From JBBATK01 sp044224515 (GTDB lineage Bacteria; Bacteroidota; Ignavibacteria; Kapaibacteriales; NICIL-2), in contig JBGAKH010000002.1 in the NCBI GenBank assembly GCA_044224515.1, positions 186,001 through 250,000 of the forward strand: a stretch of DNA of 64,000 nt, given 5' to 3'. Below, in pieces: positions 46,948-55,581 of the stretch (positions are counted from its first letter, which is position 1; every line of letters starts with the position of its first letter). The position numbers and the translations under genes were made by a program. The notes beneath the pieces were generated by a model. It saw only the letters and a list, made by a program, of their open reading frames with translations. It did no database searches and had not been told where the DNA came from.

Positions 46948-48190
46948 ACGATTTAAAGAGCGAGGCGTAAAAGCGGTTAATGTCGATAATGGTGGAATTG
47001 TAGGATTCGAAGAGGTCGCTGAATTCCAACAACGACAAGTTTCCATTCAAGTAGTTCTGCAGCACCGATTCACTCAGCGCGTCGATGTCGTCCAAAAAGG
47101 TTGGACCTATTTGCTTGTATTGTTCTCGTAGCCCGGAGATTTTTTCGACGGAGGATTCGATTTCACGTCGCACTTTCTGCTCCACCTCTTTGTTTTCTGC
47201 TTCTGCTTGACGTAGCTCGGCTTCCGCTTCAGCGCTTCCTCCCTGATTGCGGTTGAACAGCGGAAGATCAAAGCCCAGAGTGAGTCCGGTGTAATTGTTT
47301 ACGATGTTTCCACCTTGGTCGTAGTTGAGTCCCACATGCACATCAGGCCATGCCTTACGCTGTTCCAAGCGTAGTGATAACTCACGTTCACGTAGTGTAC
47401 TATGTGAAAGCGCGACGTCGACTCGATTCTTCATTGCGAGTTCCGTCAGCGCGGAGGTGCTCATGGTTGTGAGCTCAGGAAGACGGAGCTCGGATGGGGT
47501 AGGGCTTGGTTGCACAACGCGCTCTTCGGCTGTCAGGATACGAATATCATGTTGCAGGTCTGCTATCTCCTGCAATAGTGAGGTATAAGAGTTGTTAAGA
47601 CCGAAGAGCGAAGCCTTTAGTCGTGTCAGTTCCTTGAGAGAAAAATTTCCTTTTTCGTATTGGGTCTGATATGCTGCTACTGAGCCGTGCAAGCGCTCAA
47701 GCTGACTCTTCAGTGCGCGTGTTGCGTTTGATAGGTAGTACAGTGAATAGTAGGAGCTGTGGAGCCGGTACACTAACTCTCGAGTGACACGTTGAAACTC
47801 AAGCAGAGACATGTGGTGGTGTTCTTCGGCAATGTCGATGGCCAAACCGCGTTGTCCGGCAATGTGGAGTAGCTGCGAGATGCTAAACGACTTCTGAAAG
47901 CCGGGATCAAAAATTGCCCGGTGATCGGAGCCGTAGAGAAAACTCTCGGCGCTGAAGGAGGGGTTGTCGAAGAGCTCGGCGGTGACAATCTGTGCTTTTG
48001 CTTTGTCGATATCATAGTGTGCTGCCAAAACAGTGAGGTTTCGGCTGATGAGCAAACTATCCGCAGCGGCTAAACTCAGTCGCAGGGTGTCCGATTGACT
48101 CAAGATCCTCGTCGGTACAATGCTCAAGCAAACCAACAGTACTACTGTACTTTCTACCATTCTACGCATATATCCAAAATCCCTTCGCAT
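46901..48190 (-). CDS. TolC-family outer-membrane efflux channel
   Basis: A 429-residue exported channel component, first gene of the metal-efflux unit. A signal-like segment VESTVVLLVCLSIVPTRILSQ (~12-32) precedes two TolC repeats of long amphipathic helices. Characteristic stretches are NPSFSAESFLYGSD, LFGLNNSYTSLLQEIADLQHDIRIL, LGFDLPLFNRNQGG and YLNGNLSLLEFSDLFESYNSTIIDI. In metal efflux systems such proteins correspond to CzcC/CusC. The start used is ATG 48190. Its end overlaps the adaptor start. Confidence 0.93.
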   Translation of the reverse strand: MRRDFGYMRRMVESTVVLLVCLSIVPTRILSQSDTLRLSLAAADSLLISRNLTVLAAHYDIDKAKAQIVTAELFDNPSFSAESFLYGSDHRAIFDPGFQKSFSISQLLHIAGQRGLAIDIAEEHHHMSLLEFQRVTRELVYRLHSSYYSLYYLSNATRALKSQLERLHGSVAAYQTQYEKGNFSLKELTRLKASLFGLNNSYTSLLQEIADLQHDIRILTAEERVVQPSPTPSELRLPELTTMSTSALTELAMKNRVDVALSHSTLRERELSLRLEQRKAWPDVHVGLNYDQGGNIVNNYTGLTLGFDLPLFNRNQGGSAEAEAELRQAEAENKEVEQKVRREIESSVEKISGLREQYKQIGPTFLDDIDALSESVLQNYLNGNLSLLEFSDLFESYNSTIIDINRFYASLFKSYEDLNYVLGKEIVTH

Positions 48191-48505
48191 CTACAGACTC
48201 TGCAGCGTTGTCTTTCACAGCACTCAACAATCCTACCTACAATCGTCGAGCGATACGAGTTCAGCATTCAAAAAGCATATGCCGTGAATCCCGAACTACG
48301 TAGCTTGTCGGTGTCACGACCTGATGTATGCCTGTGCGAGTGCTAAAGTATGTGTCGTTCCAAGGCCCCTATGACAAGGGCACGGTGCTGAGGGATGACA
48401 GGATTATTCGTTAATTAATCTTTAAATCTTGTGGCTTCGTCAATGAACTACGTTTCAGGGTCTGACTCGTCATGTCAGATCACCGTTGTTTCTATAGCAT
48501 AGACA
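48191..48505. other. Divergent intergenic region upstream of the efflux operon
   Basis: 315 bp between the efflux unit (minus) and the GNAT gene (plus). No metal-responsive operator is recognised. An AT-rich stretch around 48410-48435 (TTAATTAATCTTTAAATC) could hold the promoter for the GNAT gene. Confidence 0.4.
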
Positions 48506-49093
48506 ATGCAACCCGAACAACCTTCTAGTTCCTCGTCTTTGGTCAATTCCTTCATCTACGAAATTCCACGTGATACTGTTGAAGGCGCGCAGCGCTACGT
48601 AGTGCGCAGCTTACAACAGGATGACTCTATCGATGAGTTAACAGAGCTGTTGCATCGGGCGTATGCCGGATTAGCTTCACAGGGCTTACGATTCATGGCC
48701 ACACATCAGGAGGCACATGTCACTGCTGAACGACTCAACGGAGACTTAAGTACCGTGGTTGAAAACGTAGAGACTCATGCCTTGGTAGCCACGGTAAGTC
48801 TTTATGAAGAGGATCCGACACAACAGTGTCAGTGGTATGCACAAGCAGGGGTTTGGCGCTTCGGACAATTCGGTGTCGAACCGGCCTTGCAGGCAAAGGG
48901 CTTGGGCGCAGTACTAATGCGTCGATTGGAGCAGCAAGCCAAGCAGCGAGGCGCTCTTGAACTCGCCTGCGACACCGCTGAGCCTGCCGCGCATTTGCGG
49001 CGTTGGTATGAGGCTATGGGCTATCAATTCAAACAATTTCAGCAGTGGGAAGAGGTCAATTATCGTAGTGTCATCCTATCAAAATTGCTCTAA
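48506..49093 (+). CDS. GNAT-family N-acetyltransferase
   Basis: A 195-residue acetyl-CoA-dependent transferase. After a ~30-residue serine-rich start, the fold shows an N-terminal YVVRSLQQDDSIDELTELLHRAYAGL pattern, strand LVATVSLYEED, then FGQFGVEPALQAKGLGAVLMRRLEQQAKQRGALELACDTAEPAAHLRRWYEAMGYQ. Here Q-x-x-G-x-(G/A) binds the acetyl-CoA pyrophosphate. The final YEAMGYQFKQFQQW is the usual motif B/C region. The acceptor is unknown. Confidence 0.93.
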   Translation: MQPEQPSSSSSLVNSFIYEIPRDTVEGAQRYVVRSLQQDDSIDELTELLHRAYAGLASQGLRFMATHQEAHVTAERLNGDLSTVVENVETHALVATVSLYEEDPTQQCQWYAQAGVWRFGQFGVEPALQAKGLGAVLMRRLEQQAKQRGALELACDTAEPAAHLRRWYEAMGYQFKQFQQWEEVNYRSVILSKLL

Positions 49094-49140
49094 ACCGCGA
49101 CCGTCGGCCTCAACTCCTTCTCTAGGTGCGACCTAAACCC

Positions 49141-49148
49141 TAAATTTG
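49141..49148 (+). promoter_or_regulatory. Candidate -7 element upstream of yebC-like gene
   Basis: TAAATTTG matches TAnnTTTG but sits 91 bases from the start codon; no clear TTTG at -33. Confidence 0.22.
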
Positions 49149-49238
49149 TGGTCTTCGGAAGATGTTCTTCTGTATGCGGCGCCTCCGGCTCCGCTTGCGA
49201 ACATCACCATTCTTTTCACGACTGAGCTGAATCCTACA

Positions 49239-49952
49239 ATGGGTCGCATATTCGAAAAACGTAAGCATAAAATGTTCAAGCGCTTCGACAAGATGTCGAA
49301 GGCCTTCACCCGTATCGGCAAGGAAATCGCCATTGCCGTTAAGCTTGGTGGTTCAGATCCCGACGGAAACCCACGTTTGCGTGCCGCCATTCAGAATGCT
49401 AAGGGCGCCAACATGCCCAAGGATCGCGTGGAAGCAGCCATCAAGCGAGCAGGCGCTAAAGACAGTGCCAACTTGGAAGAAACGGTGTATGAAGGATACG
49501 GTCCTTATGGTGTGGCTGTCGTCATCGAAGCTGCAACCGACAATCCAACCCGTACTGTTGCAAACATCCGTTCGTATTTCAACAAGTACAATGGAACAAT
49601 GGCAACAACCGGTTCACTGGAGTTTCTCTTCCAACGTCGTGGAGTATTCAAGGTGGCTCTGGGTACGATGAATAGCGATGATCTTGAAATGGAACTCATC
49701 GATGCAGGTGCAGAGGATGTTGAAACAGATACAGAGGACAATCTCATGATTGCCTATACCGACTTCAATAGCTTTGGCAAAATGCAACGTTCGTTGGAAG
49801 ACAAAAAGATTGAAGTGCAAAGTTCCGAGATGGTTCGTCTGCCACTCAACACGGTAAGCTTGAGTGACGAACAAATGGAGGAAATCGCAAAACTCCTCGA
49901 GAAAATCGAGGAAGATGACGATGTCCAAAATGTCTTCGACAACATTGGATAA
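49239..49952 (+). CDS. YebC/PmpR-family regulator (translation or transcription factor)
   Basis: A 237-residue YebC protein. ATG 49239 gives MGRIFEKRKHKMFKRFDKMSKAFTRIGKEIAIAVKLGG, the family N-terminus (a short-form variant of the MAGHSKW start). Later signatures: GSDPDGNPRLRAAIQNAKGANMPKDRVEAAIKRA and YEGYGPYGVAVVIEAATDNPTRTVANIRSYFNKYNG, followed by GSLEFLFQRRGVF. YebC-type proteins help ribosomes at difficult sequences or act as DNA-binding regulators. A candidate -7 element TAAATTTG lies at 49141-49148, and a terminator follows at 49975. Confidence 0.95.
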   Translation: MGRIFEKRKHKMFKRFDKMSKAFTRIGKEIAIAVKLGGSDPDGNPRLRAAIQNAKGANMPKDRVEAAIKRAGAKDSANLEETVYEGYGPYGVAVVIEAATDNPTRTVANIRSYFNKYNGTMATTGSLEFLFQRRGVFKVALGTMNSDDLEMELIDAGAEDVETDTEDNLMIAYTDFNSFGKMQRSLEDKKIEVQSSEMVRLPLNTVSLSDEQMEEIAKLLEKIEEDDDVQNVFDNIG

Positions 49953-49974
49953 ATGGAAACTATTAGATACGATC

Positions 49975-49998
49975 AGGGGTGCCTTTGGCACCCCTTTT
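49975..49998 (+). terminator. Rho-independent terminator after the yebC-like gene
   Basis: AGGGGTGCC / GGCACCCCT with a TTT loop followed by TTT. It lies 22 bases after the stop codon and just before the methyltransferase gene, whose own transcription must start beyond it. Confidence 0.88.
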
Positions 49999-50026
49999 CT
50001 GTTGAATGACCCTTTAGATTCGCGCC

Positions 50027-50755
50027 GTGTCTGCTTTCTACCAAGAACATCTGGCCACCGTACACGACCGCTATTATGCTTCGTTATCACTCGAGGCAGC
50101 CGACTTCGTAATGCGTTGTGCTCAAGAGCAAGGACTGCCACAACCTCGTATTGTGGACCTCGGCTGCGGTAGCGGCAGCTTTGCAGCCGAGATGTCGAAG
50201 CACGGAGCACGGCTCATCGGAGTCGACTACTCCTCAGATATGATTGCGCTTGCCCGAAGCAATGCACCCCTAGCTCAGTTTGAATGCTGCTCACTCTTCG
50301 ACTATAGCGTGCCGCCGTGCGACATCGTGTGTGCCTTAGGCGAAGCCCTCAACTATCTTTTCGACTCCAAGAGTAGTCTTGAAACGTTGGAACACTTGTT
50401 GCGAAATATTCATTCGTCTTTATCTGCGAATGGCTTCTTTGTGTTTGACATACTCAATCCCGACGTCTTTCGAGAACCATCATCTCGTCGCATTTCACAC
50501 CCCTATGCCGATGTCGTCGTTGAAATTCTCCCTTCTGATCCCGACATCCTCAGTCGCAGAATCACGACTTATCTCAGCAATGATCTCGACAACGCACTCG
50601 AAGTGGAAGTGCATCATCAGCGTCTATACAGCACTGAAGAAATTTCAAAGCTTCTGAGCGCGTGCGATTTCGGCTTCCAAACACTAACGAGTTACTCAGT
50701 ACATCCTTTTCGTCGTGGACACACCGCTTTCCGGTGTTGGAAGGTGAATGGTTAA
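50027..50755 (+). CDS. Class I SAM-dependent methyltransferase
   Basis: A 242-residue Rossmann methyltransferase. Motif I is VDLGCGSGSF (residues 43-52), followed by the acidic GVDYSSDMIALAR (motif II) and ALGEALNYLFDS (motif III region). A downstream NGFFVFDILNPDVF gives the post-motif strands. The start is GTG 50027; no ATG is nearby. The substrate is unknown. It lies directly after a terminator, so it probably has its own promoter within the short gap or depends on read-through. Confidence 0.92.
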   Translation: MSAFYQEHLATVHDRYYASLSLEAADFVMRCAQEQGLPQPRIVDLGCGSGSFAAEMSKHGARLIGVDYSSDMIALARSNAPLAQFECCSLFDYSVPPCDIVCALGEALNYLFDSKSSLETLEHLLRNIHSSLSANGFFVFDILNPDVFREPSSRRISHPYADVVVEILPSDPDILSRRITTYLSNDLDNALEVEVHHQRLYSTEEISKLLSACDFGFQTLTSYSVHPFRRGHTAFRCWKVNG

Positions 50756-50964
50756 CGCTGAGTCTCTGCCTCGGCACGTCCATCCTCGATCGTGAATCCC
50801 ATCGCGCGTCAGCTCCGGTCCCCTATAATGAGCGCTAGATTTCGCTTCACTAGCTATGCTTCACACAAACCTACGCAGCTAACACCCCAGAGTTCGTGGT
50901 GTCTTTTCGGCTCGCCGTTAAAGTTTATGTACCACTTGTAGTTGTATGATCGCGCTTAATACAG

Positions 50965-50991
50965 CCGAGGTCCGGTATATCCGGACCTCGG
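50965..50991. repeat. Perfect 11-bp inverted repeat after the T9SS gene
   Basis: CCGAGGTCCGG / CCGGACCTCGG with a TATAT loop, positioned 45 bases beyond the stop of the gene 51036-52298. No T-run follows on either strand. It is a candidate transcript-end hairpin. Confidence 0.6.
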
Positions 50992-51035
50992 TACATGATA
51001 TCTTACTGAACACGTTGTAAACGATCGATGTTGTT

Positions 51036-52298
51036 TTAGCGTGACACAACGAATGGACGGCTACATATACCTTTTGTGCTATGGGCTACAAGGTAATAAC
51101 AATTGTTTGCAAGACTCTCGGTATTGAACGTGAAGCGCTCACTGCTCAATGAAGAACAATGTAGGTTGAGCACGGTTTGTCCAAGTGCATCTACAACGCT
51201 GAGTCTGAGAAGTTGAGCGCCATTTGTCATGTGAACCTGCATACTGTTTTGTACAGGGTTCGGGTAGACGAAAAGGGCTGAAAATGTGCTCTGCTCCGCG
51301 ACTGATTGCGCGTCATTGATGATTGTAAGTCCTATGGGGTCGGAAAATTGAGGTGTGGAAGATGGATTGCAGAGCGCCGCGATTTTTAACGCGTAGCTAC
51401 CTTCAGGAAGATTGGCGATAGGTACGACAAGTTGGGTGCTGCTTAGGGTATCCATCATGGACATCAGACCCGGGCCGGATACCCACAGAATGTAGGAACT
51501 CGCATTTGCACTTGCGGACCACGATACGTCGATCACGGAGTCTTTACTTTTATTATAGACCGCCGCATTTTGAGGTGACGAGAATACCGGCGTTTCAACC
51601 TGAACCACATGGATCATTTGACTAGTAGCGAGATACGATGTGTTATACTGACTGTCGCTACCGGTTGCGAGCACTGTCCAAACGTATTGTCCAGGTTTTG
51701 TCAAGGTCAGCATCTCACTCGTCAAGCTAGCACTATTCTCTTGACGCACTACCTTTCCACCAACGGAATCTTGATACAAAGTGAATGCGACGTCTTTCAT
51801 GCTTCCGTTCAAAGACCAAGAAACCTTGAGCGCTGTGCCGGCACACACTGTTGTGTCATTCGATGGGAGAAGCGTGTTTACATGACAGGGGAAGACGAAA
51901 TGGATTTTTCGCACCTCAGACCAATCTGCATTGGATTTTGTCGACATGCGCCAATACCAAGTTTTCGACTTTGGTTCGGGAGCAAAAATTGCGTAACAGG
52001 TGTCTCGACCCATAGCCATGTCATCTGAAAACATCGATGAAGTACTAAAGGTAGAGTCGAACGCCACTTGTACATAATAGGTGGTTTTCTTTGTTTCTCC
52101 GCTAACTGATCGAGCGCGGACGAGAATTGGGTTCTTCGGACAGACGCACACTGTGTCATTGGCAGGATAATCCAACAAGACAGAAGGACTGGCTATACTT
52201 TGACTACCATTATTCCACTCTGCAAAGAGTGATGGTGAACTGAATGATGTTAACGAGATAACGACAAGGACACAGGTCCATGGATTGCATACTCTCAT
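51036..52298 (-). CDS. T9SS-sorted exported protein with fibronectin-like modules, unknown function
   Basis: A 420-residue protein. ATG 52298 begins a signal peptide ending LFAEW. The body has repeated Ig/fibronectin-like strands (PILVRARS..., WSLNGSMKDVAFTLYQD, IDVSWSASANASSYILWVSG, LPEGSYALKIAALCNPS) as in extracellular beta-sandwich tandem arrays. The end (FVYPNPVQNSMQVHM... RLSVVDALGQTVL... YYLVAHSTKG) is a T9SS type A sorting domain. No catalytic motif is seen; an adhesive or structural surface role is inferred. Confidence 0.75.
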   Translation of the reverse strand: MRVCNPWTCVLVVISLTSFSSPSLFAEWNNGSQSIASPSVLLDYPANDTVCVCPKNPILVRARSVSGETKKTTYYVQVAFDSTFSTSSMFSDDMAMGRDTCYAIFAPEPKSKTWYWRMSTKSNADWSEVRKIHFVFPCHVNTLLPSNDTTVCAGTALKVSWSLNGSMKDVAFTLYQDSVGGKVVRQENSASLTSEMLTLTKPGQYVWTVLATGSDSQYNTSYLATSQMIHVVQVETPVFSSPQNAAVYNKSKDSVIDVSWSASANASSYILWVSGPGLMSMMDTLSSTQLVVPIANLPEGSYALKIAALCNPSSTPQFSDPIGLTIINDAQSVAEQSTFSALFVYPNPVQNSMQVHMTNGAQLLRLSVVDALGQTVLNLHCSSLSSERFTFNTESLANNCYYLVAHSTKGICSRPFVVSR

Positions 52299-52674
52299 GC
52301 GCTTTCCCCAAATAAATATTGTACCTAAATGCTGTAACGGCAAGCTCTCCATTCTCTCCGTCGTTGGTTGTCCCATAATATGCTCATTCTTTGTCTAACG
52401 ACAGAAGCTTCCTTTGCTAATTCGATAACTCGCCTAGGTCTTCGACATATTCTTTGTCGGGTGGGCGAATGTCCTTTCGAGCAACTCTCGTTCTTTCGTA
52501 TACTGGTCCGAAGTGAGTTTCGTCATTATTGTGCGTCTTATTCTCACGAATCGACACACACTCCTACGTGGCGTTGATTATCGTATGCCCATGATCAAGA
52601 GTAGTAATTATGTCCAAGTGGTTTTATTAGCATGGTAGAATTAATGCATCTATGCAGATACATATTGCTTTAAA
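52299..52674. other. Divergent intergenic region
   Basis: 376 bp between the T9SS gene (minus) and the deacetylase gene (plus). AT-rich patches occur at 52310-52325 and 52618-52674. No gene or clear regulatory site is recognised. Confidence 0.4.
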
Positions 52675-53616
52675 TTGCGGGCAGTTGAGTACATCGGAAT
52701 AGGGGAACAGATTTATAAGGGAACTGTGCGAAGAGATGCCACAGTGCGTGACACCGAGACTAAACCCAAACTAGTTTTCAGCGTTGATGTCGAAGATTGG
52801 TTTGATGGCTCGTTGTTTTCAAGTACTCCGGATAAACCGGAGAATCGATTGCATTATGGCATGGATCGCATTTTAGCTCTGCTTGATCACTATGCTTACA
52901 AGGGTACCTTCTTTTGGCTGGGTGATACGGCGAAGCGACATCCGGATATACTCCGAGTCTGTGTTCAAGCAGGTCATGAAGTTGGCCTGCACCACATGCA
53001 CCATAGTTTTATCAGCCGCTCAACAGCAACGATTTTCAAGAGCGAGTTGATTGAGGCGAAGGACCTTGTTGAACAGATTACTGCGAAGCAAGTACTGGGC
53101 TTTCGCGCTCCCTTCTTCTCATTTAGTGCGAATTCGTTGTGGGCACTGGATATTCTTGCCGAGATGGATTTTCGCTACGACTCATCTATTATTCCATTCC
53201 GACACTATCATTACGGCATTCCGGGTGCTCCGCATATCCCACATGTGCGGCAAACACAATACGGAAACATTGCCGAGCTCCCTGTCGCTACTGTGCAACG
53301 TATGCGCTATCGCATACCCGCTGCAGGTGGGGCATACTCGCGCGTTTATCCCTACGCCTTCTGTAAGGAGAATCTACTGCGCTATAGTCAGGAAGGTTTC
53401 ATTCCCGTGTACTATTGTCACCCGTGGGAGTTCGATGCCCAACACCCACGCGTAGGTATGAGGTTTCCGTCGAACCTTCTGCACTATTTTCGTTTAGGTA
53501 CATCCTTCTCTATGCTGACGAAGTTGATTGCTGATTTCAGCTGCATATCGATGTTAGATTATCTGCATCGTTTAGAATCAGATGGGGTACTGACTTGTCC
53601 TGATTCGACACGTTAG
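52675..53616 (+). CDS. Polysaccharide deacetylase, XrtA-system (DUF3473) type
   Basis: A ~313-residue enzyme of the NodB homology fold. FSVDVEDWFDG (~35-45) carries the catalytic/metal DxxD-type aspartates. GTFFWLGDTAKRHPDILRVCVQAGHEVGLHHMHHSF supplies the metal histidines, and the later RAPFFSFS and DSSIIPFRHYHYGIPGAPHIPH complete the family. The C-terminal PAAGGAYSRVYP and YYCHPWEFDAQHPR are the DUF3473 features of deacetylases linked to exosortase/exopolysaccharide systems. The start is uncertain: TTG 52675, GTG 52726 and GTG 52744 are possible. No exosortase or glycosyltransferase lies beside it. It likely deacetylates an exported polysaccharide. Confidence 0.88.
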   Translation: MRAVEYIGIGEQIYKGTVRRDATVRDTETKPKLVFSVDVEDWFDGSLFSSTPDKPENRLHYGMDRILALLDHYAYKGTFFWLGDTAKRHPDILRVCVQAGHEVGLHHMHHSFISRSTATIFKSELIEAKDLVEQITAKQVLGFRAPFFSFSANSLWALDILAEMDFRYDSSIIPFRHYHYGIPGAPHIPHVRQTQYGNIAELPVATVQRMRYRIPAAGGAYSRVYPYAFCKENLLRYSQEGFIPVYYCHPWEFDAQHPRVGMRFPSNLLHYFRLGTSFSMLTKLIADFSCISMLDYLHRLESDGVLTCPDSTR

Positions 53617-53838
53617 TGATAAAATCCTAGCGGTTTGATAGTCCGTGCTCACCGCAGCAGAAGAAGGCACACGAGCTGTACACCCTGTATAGTGAGACAA
53701 CGCATCTCTTTTAGGTGTCGTCACAAGAGGAGAGTGATTTTTTCAAGGTATCGTACAAAGTTTCTCCCGTTCATGTCACTTCATCAGTTCGGAACGTGAG
53801 TTTACTCATGGCTCTACTGTTTCACAGTACGGAGGGCG

Positions 53839-55470
53839 TCAATGTATGATTACAAGTGTTTGTATGTGGTACGACAATCCAACTCTGCTAATAGCGTGAT
53901 AACTACCTGCAGGAATACTTTGCACATTGATACGCCGTTCTGTAGGGCAACTGCTCAGTATTTTCTCACCACAGAGTGAATAGACTGATACTTCATCAAC
54001 ATCGGCTCTTAGGTTCATGTGGTCATTCACCGGATTTGGATAGCACAGCGGAATGGTTTCATCTGACTTTCTTTCATCGACAGAGTTTGTGACGTTTGAA
54101 ACAAGGTTGTAAAGAGCTGTCGGACCCTTAGCACCACCACCTAGAATTGCAAAGAGAGGGTTTACTTGTATAGCATCAACGAATGCTCCATAGTCCAACT
54201 TTGACCAAGTAGTCACAAGAGCTTGGCTACAACTTGTACTATCGATTCGATAGAAGCTTAAAGTGTCTTCATTGCCTACACCGGGGTCGACAAGGTAGTA
54301 GACGGAACCATTAGACAACTTTGAGAGGTAGTAATACGATCCGCGTTCGGGAGTAAACACCATTGTACCGGTCGGCGTACCGTCTGTTTGCCAAATCCGC
54401 TCCGTACCATTACCATTTCCATTATCTTCAGCGATAAAGAACAAGTGATTACACGTAGTGCAAAAGTGTCCAGGGTTGGAACTGAGAAAACTTGGAGTAC
54501 TATTGACGTCCTTTAGTAGCGTCGTGCCATTTCCGCTTGCGTCAGTCGCGTACAGTTCAAGTCCGTTTTTGGTTGTTTGGCCAAGTAAAATCAGGCGATC
54601 ATTAACGACGGCCATTGGTTGATATCCAAGAACTGAGTTGACTGTTTCGACGCTTGTTCCGTCAGTACGCTTAAGCAAAGTCGTTTGAGCTGCTTTGTCA
54701 ACCATAACGTAGTATAGCTTCCCTTGATACTCACGAAAGAATCTGGACGTGTATTTGTCATAGAACGCCTTCGTATAGCCGGCAATACTACTATTTGAAT
54801 CCAGTCGTTTCAATGTATTCGTCTTGTCATTATATGCCCAGATTTCAGCGTACCACGTTGTAGACAGCTTTGGGTCACCTTTAAGTACACTGAAGAACAA
54901 TCGGTCATTGAACGTCGCATAATTGAACACTCCCATCTCTCCTTGCCGGTACTGATCTGCGAGTGTGGTTTGAGCACTTACAAGATGACATCCGGCAATA
55001 GAGCCATCTGTCACATAGAGGCCCGGAGATTGACTAAAGTCGTACACTGAGTAATACAACTTGTCGTTGAAGCCGCACATAGCATAGATTTTGAAAGCGC
55101 TATCCAGGCATACCGTGCCGCTGCTTGTACCGTCACACACCCAGAGTCTCTGCGCTGCGGCGTCTGTGGTCACGAAGTAAAACTTAGCACCTACTGAATA
55201 GGGAAGAGTGACACTTCCAACGGGGCTAAAAAGCACGCCGAGTGATGTAATTCTTGTTGGCGTTGTGTACGGAGCATCTAGTCGCCACAACTCCTGCACA
55301 TTTTGTCCGGAACTATCTAAAATGCGAACATAGAAGAGAGAGGAACCAACTTTTTCTACGAGAACTGCGCCTTCGGACGACGTAACAATTTGAGGATTTT
55401 GAGCCTTCGACATTAAGGAAAGACTCAGTAGGCTTGCAACAAAGAATGCAAGTAATTGGGTTGTAGTCAT
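53839..55470 (-). CDS. T9SS-sorted ELWxxDGTxxGT-repeat protein
   Basis: A 543-residue exported protein. ATG 55470 begins a signal peptide (LLAFFVASLLSLSLMSKAQ). The body has recurrent ELWxxDGT-like units, e.g. LWVCDGTSSGTVCL, LYVTDGSIAGCHL, LYATDASGNGTTLL and IWQTDGTPTGTMVF. These are the hallmark of large secreted repeat proteins in Bacteroidota. The C-terminal segment (IPLCYPNPVNDHMNLRA...SIPAGSYHAIS) is a T9SS sorting domain. It follows the exported protein gene 55582-56538 by 112 bases and may be co-expressed with it. Confidence 0.85.
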   Translation of the reverse strand: MTTTQLLAFFVASLLSLSLMSKAQNPQIVTSSEGAVLVEKVGSSLFYVRILDSSGQNVQELWRLDAPYTTPTRITSLGVLFSPVGSVTLPYSVGAKFYFVTTDAAAQRLWVCDGTSSGTVCLDSAFKIYAMCGFNDKLYYSVYDFSQSPGLYVTDGSIAGCHLVSAQTTLADQYRQGEMGVFNYATFNDRLFFSVLKGDPKLSTTWYAEIWAYNDKTNTLKRLDSNSSIAGYTKAFYDKYTSRFFREYQGKLYYVMVDKAAQTTLLKRTDGTSVETVNSVLGYQPMAVVNDRLILLGQTTKNGLELYATDASGNGTTLLKDVNSTPSFLSSNPGHFCTTCNHLFFIAEDNGNGNGTERIWQTDGTPTGTMVFTPERGSYYYLSKLSNGSVYYLVDPGVGNEDTLSFYRIDSTSCSQALVTTWSKLDYGAFVDAIQVNPLFAILGGGAKGPTALYNLVSNVTNSVDERKSDETIPLCYPNPVNDHMNLRADVDEVSVYSLCGEKILSSCPTERRINVQSIPAGSYHAISRVGLSYHIQTLVIIH

Positions 55471-55581
55471 TTCAGATAGATGGATTGAAGTCTTAAATAA
55501 ATACGTGCACGTAGAAAGTTTTGGCAGCGATATCATACCCAAAGCATGCGACACACTGTAGGTGTAGCGCAACTTCTTTTA

